10,145 nucleotides of DNA from CAZWUZ01 sp964637655 [NCBI: uncultured bacterium] (GTDB lineage: Bacteria; DAOPZR01). The position numbers and the translations under genes are program-made. Positions 1-7,057 of the stretch are shown in pieces. The notes beneath the pieces were generated by a model. It had not been told where the DNA came from. It saw only the letters and a program-made list of their open reading frames with translations, and searched no databases. Location: contig CAZWUZ010000135.1 of the NCBI GenBank assembly GCA_964637655.1, positions 1 through 10,145 of the forward strand, read 5' to 3'. Position 1 is the stretch's first letter; each line of letters starts with the position of its first letter.

Positions 1-1
1 G

Positions 2-229
2 CTGCTCGGGCGGCAGCTGGCGGTGCTGGCAACGGTGTTCAACCCCGCGGCCATCTTCATCGGCGGCGGCATTGCGCGCGACGCGGCGCAATTCCTGCCG
101 CCGGCACGACGCGCGGCGGCGAGCATCGCCTGGCGCCCGTCGTGGCGCGCGCTGCGCGTGCGGCCGGCGCATCCGGAAGCGGGTATCCTTGGCGCGGCGG
201 CAGTCGCCCTGCAGGGACTGGAGCAGTGA
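2..229 (+). CDS. ROK-family sugar kinase/regulator, C-terminal end (partial)
   Basis: Only the last 75 or so residues are present; the frame is open from base 2, so the gene begins upstream of the window. The visible part has two hallmarks of the ROK family (glucokinase, N-acetylglucosamine kinase, NagC/XylR-type repressors). One is NPAAIFIGGGIA, matching the conserved 'NP..I.lGGgi' strand-turn near the nucleotide site. The other is the terminal GILGAAAVAL helix. The catalytic Asp and the Cys/His zinc motif would lie upstream, so kinase and repressor cannot be separated. No DNA-binding domain can be judged, because that would be N-terminal. Its TGA overlaps the ATG of the next gene, which suggests it belongs to the sugar-transfer operon. 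If it is a kinase, it could phosphorylate a hexose feeding sugar-nucleotide supply; that role is inference. Confidence 0.75.
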   Translation: MLGRQLAVLATVFNPAAIFIGGGIARDAAQFLPPARRAAASIAWRPSWRALRVRPAHPEAGILGAAAVALQGLEQ

Positions 230-1158
230 TGAAGAAACTCTCGGTGGTCATCCCGGTGCATAACGAGGAGGCAAATATCGCGCCGCTGGCGGCGGAACTG
301 GCGGCGGTGCTGCGGCCGCTGGCGGTGCCGGCGGAGATTATCTTCGTCGATGACGGTTCGACGGACGGCACCGCAGCGGCGGTACGCGCGCTGGGCAACG
401 TCTCGCTGGTGCGCCTGCGCGCGCGGCGCGGCAAGAGCGCCGCCTACAGCGCCGGGTTTGCCGCGGCTGACGGTGACATCATCGTCACCATGGACGGCGA
501 CCTGCAGGACGATCCGCGCGACCTGCCGGCGCTGCTCGCGCCGCTGCGTGACGGGGCCGACCTGGTCAACGGCGCCAAGACGGGGGCGCATGACGCGGGC
601 AAACCGCTCACCTCGCGCCTGTTCAATGCCGTGGTCGGTCTCTGCAGCGGGTTGCGCCTGCGCGACCTCAACTGTCCCTTCAAGGCCTACCGCGCAGAGG
701 TGGCCAAGTCGCTCGAACTGCACGGCGAACTCTTCCGCTTCATCCCGCTCTTCGCGCACCTGCGCGGCGTCCGCGTCGTCGAGGTCCCGGTCGCCAACCG
801 CCTGCGGCGCAGAGGGCGCTCGAAGTACGGCCCGGGGAAACTGCTGCACGGGCTGCTCGATCTGATTACCGTGCTGTTCCTCTATCATTACCACCTGCGT
901 CCGCTGCACCTGTTCGGCGGCAGCGGGCTCATCCTCGGGACCACCGGGTTCGCCATCAATTTCGGGCTGTCGCTGCGCTACCTCATGAACGGCACCATCG
1001 GCGACCACAAGCCGCTGCTCATGGCAGGCATCCTGCTGCTGATTGTCGGGGTGCAACTGGTCTCCACCGGACTGCTCGGCGAGATGGTGGCGCGCGGGCA
1101 GGCAGCAGGACGGCGCGACTACGACGTGGTCGAGGAGTTGCACCGCGGGCGTGCCTGA
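229..1158 (+). CDS. GT2 glycosyltransferase, DPM1/ArnC-like (polyprenyl-phosphate sugar synthase type)
   Basis: This 309-residue GT-A-fold enzyme probably moves a sugar from a nucleotide donor to undecaprenyl phosphate on the cytoplasmic face of the inner membrane. The start at 229 is set by an ATGA overlap with the preceding stop and a GGAG at 220-223. An in-frame start at 142 lies inside the ROK gene and lacks family similarity. Motifs seen are VVIPVHNEE (6-14), VDDGSTDGT (40-48), the metal-binding DGDLQDDP (89-96) and LNCPFKAYR (147-155). RRGRSKYG (194-201) is typical of dolichol-phosphate mannose synthase-type enzymes. Two membrane helices follow at about 229-250 and 262-284, the second with QLVSTGLLGEMVAR as in ArnC/GtrB-like proteins. 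The next gene is a GT-C enzyme of the kind that uses polyprenyl-phosphate sugars, so the two probably work in sequence. The sugar is not readable from the sequence. Confidence 0.88.
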   Translation: MKKLSVVIPVHNEEANIAPLAAELAAVLRPLAVPAEIIFVDDGSTDGTAAAVRALGNVSLVRLRARRGKSAAYSAGFAAADGDIIVTMDGDLQDDPRDLPALLAPLRDGADLVNGAKTGAHDAGKPLTSRLFNAVVGLCSGLRLRDLNCPFKAYRAEVAKSLELHGELFRFIPLFAHLRGVRVVEVPVANRLRRRGRSKYGPGKLLHGLLDLITVLFLYHYHLRPLHLFGGSGLILGTTGFAINFGLSLRYLMNGTIGDHKPLLMAGILLLIVGVQLVSTGLLGEMVARGQAAGRRDYDVVEELHRGRA

Positions 1159-1173
1159 CGCGGTGACCTGCTG

Positions 1174-2460
1174 ATGCCGACCCGCGGCTGGCTGCTGCCG
1201 CTGCTCATGCTGGCGCTGGCCCTGCGCCTGGCCGGGCTCGGGCACTGGTCGCTGTGGAACGACGAAATCGCCACAGTACAGGAGGCGCAGCATCTCTTTG
1301 CCTACGGCGGGGCGCAGCGGTACCCGGTCAATTACCTGCTGACTGCCGCGTCGTTTGCGGTACTGGGCGATAACGCGGTGGCGGCGCGGCTCCTTCCCGC
1401 GGTCGGCGGGGCGCTGACGGTATGGGCGGTCTACCTGCTCGCGGGCATACTTTTCGGGCGTGCCACCGCGGTCATGGCGGCCGCGCTGCTCAGCGTGCAT
1501 GCCTATCATCTCTTCTGGTCGCAGAACGCGCGGCATTACGCGCTGCTGGTGCTGCTGCTCACGCTGTTTCTCTACCGCATCTATCGCGCCCGGCGCACGG
1601 GCACGCCGCTCGGCTGGGGCTGGGGGCTGTTCCTGCTGGCGGTGCTGACGCACACCACCGCGGTGCTGGCGCTTCCCGCGGTGCTGCTGCTCAAGCAGCA
1701 GCGGCTCAAACAGTATTTCGTGCCGCTGGCGGCGCTGACCGCCGGGATTATCATCGCCTGCTTTGCCTGGGAGCCGCTGCGCACCGTCACCGTCGACCGC
1801 CTGCAGGCGGGGCGTTCGTGGGGCGGCGACGCGGCCTACGTGCTGGCCGCGGTGGTCTACTACTTCAACCCGGTGGTGCTGCTGCTCGCCTGGCTGGGGT
1901 GGAAGAACGTGCCCGATTGCCGCAGCCATCACCTCGCGCTCTGGTGCATCATTCCCGTCGCCGCGCTGCTGGTCTTCAGTTTCTTCGGCGATGTCAACGC
2001 CGCCTACGCGCTCTTCGCGCTCCCCGTGGTGCTGGTGCTGGCCGCGGCCGGTATCACGCAGTCGCGCCGGCCGGCGCTGCTGGCGGTGGTGGCGCTGCTC
2101 GCCCTGCTGCCGCAACTCTGGTGGTACTACCACGGGTTCGGGCAGCGCCCGCGCTACCGCGAGGCGGCGCGCTTCCTCGCGCACTACCAGGCGCTGCGCG
2201 GGGAGGTGCGGACGACGATGACGTCGCTGCCGCGCACGCTTCCCTACTATCTCGCGACCCCCGTGGTCGGCATTACCGCTGACCCGGAAATGCTCAGCGA
2301 TATCTATGTTGTCGAGGACCGCGATTTTGCCTACCTTGATGCCGACGGGCGGGTGCGGGAAATGCTGCGGACGCGGGGTGAGGAACTGCTGCGCCTGCCG
2401 GCGCGCACCCCGGTGCGTGACAACACCCTGACCGTGTACCGCATTCCGCCGCGGGAATAA
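1174..2460 (+). CDS. GT-C integral membrane glycosyltransferase (GT39/ArnT-like)
   Basis: A 428-residue, strongly hydrophobic protein with roughly nine to eleven predicted membrane segments. GT-C enzymes take a sugar from a polyprenyl-phosphate carrier and add it to an acceptor on the periplasmic side. After the first helix comes LWNDEIATV (27-35). Its adjacent Asp30-Glu31 match the acidic catalytic site in the first periplasmic loop of PMT/ArnT-type enzymes. YPVNYLL (50-56) stands where family members have HPPLYYLL, and SQNARHYAL (116-124) matches the usual SQEARxYAL. The C-terminal ~100 residues are soluble and were not recognised. The ATG is 15 bp after the previous stop, with GGTGA at 1162-1166. 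The GT2 upstream is a natural source of its lipid-linked sugar. The acceptor, whether glycan, lipid or protein, is unknown. Confidence 0.82.
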   Translation: MPTRGWLLPLLMLALALRLAGLGHWSLWNDEIATVQEAQHLFAYGGAQRYPVNYLLTAASFAVLGDNAVAARLLPAVGGALTVWAVYLLAGILFGRATAVMAAALLSVHAYHLFWSQNARHYALLVLLLTLFLYRIYRARRTGTPLGWGWGLFLLAVLTHTTAVLALPAVLLLKQQRLKQYFVPLAALTAGIIIACFAWEPLRTVTVDRLQAGRSWGGDAAYVLAAVVYYFNPVVLLLAWLGWKNVPDCRSHHLALWCIIPVAALLVFSFFGDVNAAYALFALPVVLVLAAAGITQSRRPALLAVVALLALLPQLWWYYHGFGQRPRYREAARFLAHYQALRGEVRTTMTSLPRTLPYYLATPVVGITADPEMLSDIYVVEDRDFAYLDADGRVREMLRTRGEELLRLPARTPVRDNTLTVYRIPPRE

Positions 2461-2462
2461 GC

Positions 2463-3473
2463 ATGCTGGCTTTTGACGCGACGGCACTGGGTGAGGAGGC
2501 GGGTGGTTATACCCGCTACACGCAGCGGCTGATCGGGCCGCTGGCGCAGCGCGTGCCGCTGACGCTGCTGCACCGCCCGCAGTTCACCCCGCCGGATGGC
2601 ATCAGCGCCCGCGTCTCGCCGCACCGCAACCGTCTGCTCACCGAACTGCTCTGGCTGCCGCGCGCGGCGCGTGATGCGGCAGTGGTGCACATCCCCGCCT
2701 ATGCCGGCCCGGTCATCGGGCTCGAGGGGCGGCGTATGGTGCTGACGCTGCATGACGCGACGCAGTGGCACGGCGGCAGCCGGCTGACGCGCGACGCGCT
2801 CTACTGGCGCACGGTACTGCCGCGCACGCTGGCCCGGGTGCGGCGCATCGTCACTGATTCACACGCCGCGGCGGCGGCCATCGCCGCCCATGACCGCACC
2901 CTGGTGTCGCGCCTGCGCGTCGTCTATCCCGGGGTCGAGGCGCTCCCCGCCGGTGAACTGCCGGCGGGCGTGCCGCATGACGGGTATGTGCTGATGGTCG
3001 GCATCCAGCCGGCGCGTAAGCGCGCCGCGCTTGCCCTGCAGGTGGCGGCGCTGCTGCCGGATATCCCGTTTGTCTTTGCCGGGCGCGGCGCGCTGCCCGC
3101 GGCTTTGCCGCTCAACGGCAGGCATGTCGGGGAGGTGAGCGACGGCGAACTGGGCGCGCTCTACCGGCACGCCACGCTGCTGCTCTACCCGTCGGCGGAG
3201 GAGGGGTTCGGCCTGCCGCCGCTCGAAGCGCACCTGCACGGGTGCGCGGTGCTCGCCGCACCGTCAGCGGCAGTGCGTGAGGTGGCGGGCGAGGCCTGCT
3301 GCTTTGTCGACGGTGACGAACCGCGCGCGTGGGCGGAGTCGGTGACGGCGTTGTGGCGTGACGCAACGGAACGGCAGCAGCGCGCGGTGCGCGGTGCACA
3401 GCGCGCGCGGGAGTTCACCTGGGAGGCGGCAGCGGACGGGCTGGTCGCGGTCTATCGCGAGTGCGGTCTGTGA
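2463..3473 (+). CDS. GT4-family glycosyltransferase (GT-B fold)
   Basis: A 336-residue retaining glycosyltransferase, predicted cytosolic or membrane-associated, that would extend a glycan from a nucleotide-sugar donor. The N-terminal half has GGYTRYTQRL (14-23), the acceptor-side glycine-rich loop. It also has LTLHDA (95-100) with the conserved His-Asp, and VTDSHAAA (130-137) at the domain junction. The C-terminal half has VGIQPARKR (179-187), where the family often reads VGtl.pRKN. The nucleotide-sugar site is EEGFGLPPLE (246-255), with the Glu247/Glu255 pair of the EX7E motif. The ATG is 2 bp after the previous stop, with GGGA at 2453-2456. The 3' end overlaps the next gene. Length and motifs resemble mannosyl- and rhamnosyl-transferases of O-antigen and exopolysaccharide clusters, but donor and linkage cannot be read. 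Confidence 0.87.
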   Translation: MLAFDATALGEEAGGYTRYTQRLIGPLAQRVPLTLLHRPQFTPPDGISARVSPHRNRLLTELLWLPRAARDAAVVHIPAYAGPVIGLEGRRMVLTLHDATQWHGGSRLTRDALYWRTVLPRTLARVRRIVTDSHAAAAAIAAHDRTLVSRLRVVYPGVEALPAGELPAGVPHDGYVLMVGIQPARKRAALALQVAALLPDIPFVFAGRGALPAALPLNGRHVGEVSDGELGALYRHATLLLYPSAEEGFGLPPLEAHLHGCAVLAAPSAAVREVAGEACCFVDGDEPRAWAESVTALWRDATERQQRAVRGAQRAREFTWEAAADGLVAVYRECGL

Positions 3474-4612
3474 AACTTCTCTGGCTGGCGCCGGCGCTCC
3501 CCTGGCCGTTGCAGAGCGGCGAGAAACTGCGCAGCTACCACCTGGCACGGCGCGTGGCACGGCAGCACACTGTCACCATGGTCGCTCCGGTTGGCGATTT
3601 TGCGGCGGCGCGGGCGCTGACGGAAGCCGGTATCCGCGTGCTGCGCGCGGGCCGCCGCCTGCCCGCGCCGGCAGCGGTGCTCGCGGGCTGGCAGCGCGCG
3701 CTGCCGGCGACGGTGGCGCGCTACTGCGGCAGCGCAGTGCGGGCCGCGGTGCGCGAACTGCTGGCCGGCGAAACCTTCGACCTCGTCTACCTCGATCACC
3801 TGCAGATGACGGGTCTGAGCAGGGAACTCGCGGGTATCCCCTGCTGGCTCGACGAGCACAATCTGGAGAGCCGCCTGTGGGAACGCTACGCGGCGACCCG
3901 CGGCCTGCTCTGGCGGCGGGAGGCGCAGCGGTTGCGCGCCTGGGAGCAGCGGGTGCTGGCGCAGGTGCGCGGTGTGTCGGTGACATCGGCGGATGATCTG
4001 CGGGCGGCCCAAACCCTGCAGCCGGCAGGCAGCTACTGTGTCGTGCCGAATGCGACCGATGTCGCGTACTGGCGTACGCAGCCGCGCACCCCGGGAAATG
4101 AACTGCTGCTCACCGGGTCGCTCGACTGGCCGCCCAACCGCGACGGTATTGACTGGTTCATCACGCACGCCTGGCCGCAGGCGCGCGCGCGCGGCCTGAC
4201 GGCGCGCGTGGTCGGGAGCAATCCGCCACCGGCGTTCGTTGCGCATTGCGCGGAGGCGGGCATCCCGGTCGACGCGAATGTTCCTACGCTGCAGCCGTAT
4301 TACGCGCGGGCGCGGGCGGTACTGGTGCCGTTGCAGGTCGGCGGCGGGACGCGGCTCAAGGTGGTGGAGGCGTTCGCCGCGCGCGTGCCGGTCATCGCCA
4401 CGGCGCTGGCGGTGGAGGGACTGCGCGCGGAGGCGGGTGTGCATTACCTGCCGGCGGAGACATCGGAACAGCTGCTCGAGTCGCTGCGCCTGACCGCGGA
4501 CGCGGCGGCACTGGCGCGACTGACGGACGCGGCGCTGGCACATGTGGCGGAACATTTCGACTGGGAACAGAGCGCGGCCACGCTGCTGGCGGCGCTGGAG
4601 CGGGTGCAGTGA
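3470..4612 (+). CDS. GT4-family glycosyltransferase, exopolysaccharide-cluster (Stp1/TIGR03087-like) type
   Basis: A 380-residue GT-B glycosyltransferase. I chose GTG at 3470 because it forms a GTGA overlap with the previous stop and gives a typical start, MKLLWLAPALPWPLQSGEK. A GTG at 3461 would add three residues and cannot be excluded. Motifs seen are FDLVYLDHLQM (103-113), DEHNLESRLWERY (128-140) and VVPNATDV (191-198). GSLDWPPNRDG (216-226) and VGGGTRLKVVEAF (290-302) follow. The last two are hallmarks of a GT4 subgroup frequent in exopolysaccharide loci, including those linked to PEP-CTERM/exosortase systems. No exosortase is in the window. VEGLRAEAGVHYL (315-327) closes the nucleotide site. 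The reaction is predicted to be cytosolic sugar transfer to a growing lipid-linked glycan; donor and acceptor are unknown. Confidence 0.87.
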   Translation: MKLLWLAPALPWPLQSGEKLRSYHLARRVARQHTVTMVAPVGDFAAARALTEAGIRVLRAGRRLPAPAAVLAGWQRALPATVARYCGSAVRAAVRELLAGETFDLVYLDHLQMTGLSRELAGIPCWLDEHNLESRLWERYAATRGLLWRREAQRLRAWEQRVLAQVRGVSVTSADDLRAAQTLQPAGSYCVVPNATDVAYWRTQPRTPGNELLLTGSLDWPPNRDGIDWFITHAWPQARARGLTARVVGSNPPPAFVAHCAEAGIPVDANVPTLQPYYARARAVLVPLQVGGGTRLKVVEAFAARVPVIATALAVEGLRAEAGVHYLPAETSEQLLESLRLTADAAALARLTDAALAHVAEHFDWEQSAATLLAALERVQ

Positions 4613-5541
4613 AGGTCAGCGTCATCATTCCCGTCTATAACGAGGCGCGGCATATCGTTGCCTGCCTTGACGCGCTGCGGCAGCAGACACTGCCGGCAGC
4701 GGCATTCGAGGTTATCGTGGTCGATGGCGGCTCGACCGACGACACGCGGGCGCTGGCACAGCAGGCACGCGGGTGGACGGACGGACACCTGCGCGTGCTG
4801 GACAACCCGCAGCGGACAACGGCCAGCGGGCTGAACCTCGGGCTTGACGCGGCGCGCGGGGAGATTATCGCGCGGGTGGACGGGCACAGCGTGGTACCGC
4901 CTGACTATCTGGCGGAACTCTGCGCGACGCTGGCTGACCCGGCGGTCTGGGCGGCCGGCGCGGCAGTGACCAATGCCGATCCGTCGCCGCGCGCGGTCTC
5001 GGTCTGGGCGGCACTCACGTCATGGTTCGGCTGCGGCGGCTCGCCCTACCGGCAGCCGGGGGCGGTGCGCGACGTCGAGAGCGTGCAGGCGGCTGCCTAC
5101 CGGCGCGAGGTGTTCGACCGTGTCGGGCGGTTTGACGAGACGATGCTGTACGCTGAGGATGACGAGTTCAATTTCCGGGTGCGGCAGGCGGGCGGCCGCA
5201 TCGTGCTGCGCGGTGACCTGACCTTCGGCTATTTCCCGCGCACGACGTATGCGGGACTGGCGCGGCAGCTGTTCAACTACGGGCGCGGGCGGGTGCGCAT
5301 GCTGCGCAAGGCCGGGCGGCGGCCGCGCCTGAAGCACCTGCTGCCGGTGGCCTGGCTGCTGCTGCAGCCGCTGGTGCTGGTGACCCCGCTGTCGCTGCTC
5401 TGGCTGGCGGCCTGGGCGGTGTACCTCTGCCTGCTGGTGCTGGCCGACCCGCCGCGCCTGCTGCCGGCGCTGCTTATCTATCCGCTGCTGCATTGCAGCT
5501 ACGGGGCGGGGATGCTGCGGCAGTTCTGCGCCCGGCGGTAG
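4609..5541 (+). CDS. GT2 glycosyltransferase, ExoA-like
   Basis: A 310-residue GT-A glycosyltransferase resembling ExoA of succinoglycan synthesis. The start is GTG at 4609, overlapping the previous stop as GTGA, with GGAG at 4597-4600. Another in-frame start lies about 360 bases upstream inside the previous gene, but its extra sequence is low-complexity and out of frame with that gene. Motifs are VSVIIPVYNEARH (3-15), VVDGGSTDDT (37-46) and ARVDGHS (88-94). The last has Asp-x-His in place of Asp-x-Asp, as in ExoA relatives. ESVQAAAYRREVF (157-169) and the catalytic-base region AEDDEFNFRVRQAGG (182-196) follow. Then comes LFNYGRGR (221-228), where processive synthases have QxxRW, so a single-addition enzyme is more likely. 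The C-terminus has about two membrane helices (245-278, 282-300). It is the last gene of the operon; no terminator follows. Confidence 0.87.
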   Translation: MKVSVIIPVYNEARHIVACLDALRQQTLPAAAFEVIVVDGGSTDDTRALAQQARGWTDGHLRVLDNPQRTTASGLNLGLDAARGEIIARVDGHSVVPPDYLAELCATLADPAVWAAGAAVTNADPSPRAVSVWAALTSWFGCGGSPYRQPGAVRDVESVQAAAYRREVFDRVGRFDETMLYAEDDEFNFRVRQAGGRIVLRGDLTFGYFPRTTYAGLARQLFNYGRGRVRMLRKAGRRPRLKHLLPVAWLLLQPLVLVTPLSLLWLAAWAVYLCLLVLADPPRLLPALLIYPLLHCSYGAGMLRQFCARR

Positions 5542-5556
5542 CCGCGTGCGGCCGGG

Positions 5557-5567
5557 TATGCTACACT
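5557..5567 (+). promoter_or_regulatory. Extended -10 promoter element for the TPR/beta-barrel gene
   Basis: TATGCTACACT lies in the short gap after the ExoA-like gene. It contains an extended -10 (TG at 5559-5560, then C, then TACACT at 5562-5567, four of six to TATAAT). No good -35 box is seen 16-18 bp upstream, which is usual when the -10 is extended. Transcription would start near 5574, giving a leader of about 30 bases before the ATG at 5605. The barrel gene may therefore be expressed independently of the upstream operon. Read-through is also possible, as no terminator separates them. Confidence 0.5.
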
Positions 5568-5591
5568 CATGGCGGGAGGGGCATCACCTGC

Positions 5592-5597
5592 GGGGAG
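5592..5597 (+). promoter_or_regulatory. Ribosome binding site deciding the start at 5605
   Basis: GGGGAG sits 7 bases before ATG 5605. This favours 5605 (or the next ATG, 5608) over the in-frame ATG at 5569. That earlier ATG lies almost on the predicted transcription start and would spoil the signal peptide with a Gly/Pro-rich leader. Confidence 0.65.
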
Positions 5598-5604
5598 TGT
5601 CCCG

Positions 5605-7056
5605 ATGATGCGCTGGTTGCTCTGTCTGCTGGTCCTGTTGCCGTCGCTGGTGCATGCTGCCGGTGAAATCCCCGTGGCGCGCACGCGCAGCATGGTGCCG
5701 ATCACCCTGAACAATACCGAAAACGAGTTCGCGGCGCCGCCGGCGCCCCCCGTGCTGCGCCCGCTGCCGGTACCGGAACCGGTGCCCCCGCTGCCGGCGC
5801 CAGTGCCACCGCCGGTACCTGCCCCGGTCCCGGCGGAACTACCGGTCAGCGCGGTGCCGACAGACCCGGAAGAGTACTACGTCTATTGTGTCGATCAGGT
5901 ACTGGCGCAGCCGCAGGATGCGGAGCGCAATTTCCAGCTCGGGCTGGCGGCGCAGGCGGTCGGGCGCTACCCGCAGGCGGTGCTGGCGTTCGAGCGGACG
6001 CTGGCGCTGGAGCCGCGCTCGGATCGCGCGCGGCTCGAGCTGGGACGCACCTACCTTGCCATGGGGCAGCGCGACCGCGCGGAGGAATACTTCGCGGAAG
6101 TGCGCGCGCATGAACCGCCGGCGGCAGTCGAGGCCAACATCGACCGGTTGCTGGCGCAGGACGCGCAGCAGCGCAGCGTCTGGCAAGTGCACGGGTCGGC
6201 GGAACTGGGCGTGTTTTATGACGACAATACGAATGCCGGACTGAGTTCGTCGCAGGTGACACTCAACAACCTTCCGGTGTATTTGACCGAGGGACTTGCC
6301 CGGCCCGATCACGGGATGACAGAGGAAGTGACGCTGACGGCGACCCGCCCCATGCCCGATGCGCCGTGGGAATTTATTGCCGGCGCCATTGCCTATCAGA
6401 AACACCATTTCGATGAGGATGGCTCGAATCTCAGGTACCTGCGCGGACATGCCGGGTTCCGCTATCCGGCGCGCACGTGGGCGCTGCAGATACTGGCCAA
6501 AGGCGAATATGTCGGCCTGGATGAGCATTCTCTGGTCGGTATCATGGGGGTTGAACCGGCACTGGTGCTGCAGCTGCAGCCCGGGTTGCAGTCAGTGACG
6601 GCCGCGACGCTGGAACATCGCGAGCATCACGTGACGAGGTCACGCACGGGCAACTATTACGCGCTGGGCGAGACGCTGCACTGGCAGTTTCTGCCCGGGC
6701 ACACCGGACGTGTCGGGGCGCGCGCCTTCCGCGAATATGCCGGTGATGAACGCTACGAGAACCACGGGTGGGACGCGCAGCTCGGGGTGACCCTGACGCT
6801 GCCGGAGGCGGCCGGGACACTCGACGGGAGCATGCAGCGGCGGGTGACACACTACGATGCGCCGTCAACCAATGCCGTAACCAACTGCCGTGACGACGGA
6901 CAGTTCGACTACGCGCTGACCTGGCGGCGCGACCTGCCGTGGTGGCAGGGGTTCGGCGTGGAATGCGCCTACCGCCTGACGATGAACAACTCCAACACCG
7001 ACCTGCACGATTATCGCCGGGCGGTCTATAACGCCGCGGTCAACTACTCGTTCTGA
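5605..7056 (+). CDS. TPR plus outer-membrane beta-barrel protein, Slam/T11SS-like (DUF560-type) candidate
   Basis: A 483-residue exported protein. A signal peptide (about 1-18, cut after VHA) is followed by a Pro/Val/Ala-rich linker (44-86). At least two TPR units follow (about 107-140, with GLAAQAVGRYPQAVLAFER, and 141-172, with LGRTYLAMGQRDRAEEYF). From about 194 to the end there are alternating amphipathic strands that close with NAAVNYSF. A terminal Phe and aromatic residues are the usual signal for BAM-assembled barrels. Barrel entry at LGVFYDDNTNAG (201-212) resembles the 'yDdNvN' start seen in Slam/SlipAM proteins. Slam proteins (type XI secretion) move cargo with TbpB-like barrels across the outer membrane, and the convergent neighbour seems to carry such a domain. 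The alternative is an exopolysaccharide exporter with TPRs, as in PgaA, given the sugar-transfer operon upstream. The architecture is clear; the family assignment is by eye. It has its own promoter and RBS. Confidence 0.72.
   Translation: MMRWLLCLLVLLPSLVHAAGEIPVARTRSMVPITLNNTENEFAAPPAPPVLRPLPVPEPVPPLPAPVPPPVPAPVPAELPVSAVPTDPEEYYVYCVDQVLAQPQDAERNFQLGLAAQAVGRYPQAVLAFERTLALEPRSDRARLELGRTYLAMGQRDRAEEYFAEVRAHEPPAAVEANIDRLLAQDAQQRSVWQVHGSAELGVFYDDNTNAGLSSSQVTLNNLPVYLTEGLARPDHGMTEEVTLTATRPMPDAPWEFIAGAIAYQKHHFDEDGSNLRYLRGHAGFRYPARTWALQILAKGEYVGLDEHSLVGIMGVEPALVLQLQPGLQSVTAATLEHREHHVTRSRTGNYYALGETLHWQFLPGHTGRVGARAFREYAGDERYENHGWDAQLGVTLTLPEAAGTLDGSMQRRVTHYDAPSTNAVTNCRDDGQFDYALTWRRDLPWWQGFGVECAYRLTMNNSNTDLHDYRRAVYNAAVNYSF
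5734..5862 (+). repeat. Proline-rich linker coding segment in the barrel protein
   Basis: Residues 44-86 are a run of Pro alternating with Val, Ala, Leu and Glu, for example PVPEPVPPLPAPVPPP. It reads as an extended, unstructured spacer between the mature N-terminus and the TPR domain. Similar spacers in TonB-type proteins reach through the periplasm. The DNA repeats CCGGTnCC and CCGGCGCC-like units imperfectly, so the length may vary between strains. Confidence 0.6.
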
Positions 7057-7057
7057 A

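Noticed and set aside
1422-2282. A 286-codon + frame inside the GT-C gene
   Set aside because: The Ala/Gly/Arg-rich translation is without motifs, while the overlapping frame encodes a coherent membrane enzyme.
3452-4555. A 367-codon open frame on the minus strand opposite the second GT4 gene
   Set aside because: Its Arg/Gln/His-rich translation has no recognisable motif. The + strand frame carries clear GT4 motifs and couples to its neighbours, so this is a high-GC shadow.
5541-5554. Small inverted repeat GCCGC-GT-GCGGC just after the ExoA-like gene as a terminator
   Set aside because: The 5-bp stem has a 2-base loop, which is too tight, and there is no T-run after it. It also abuts the predicted promoter.
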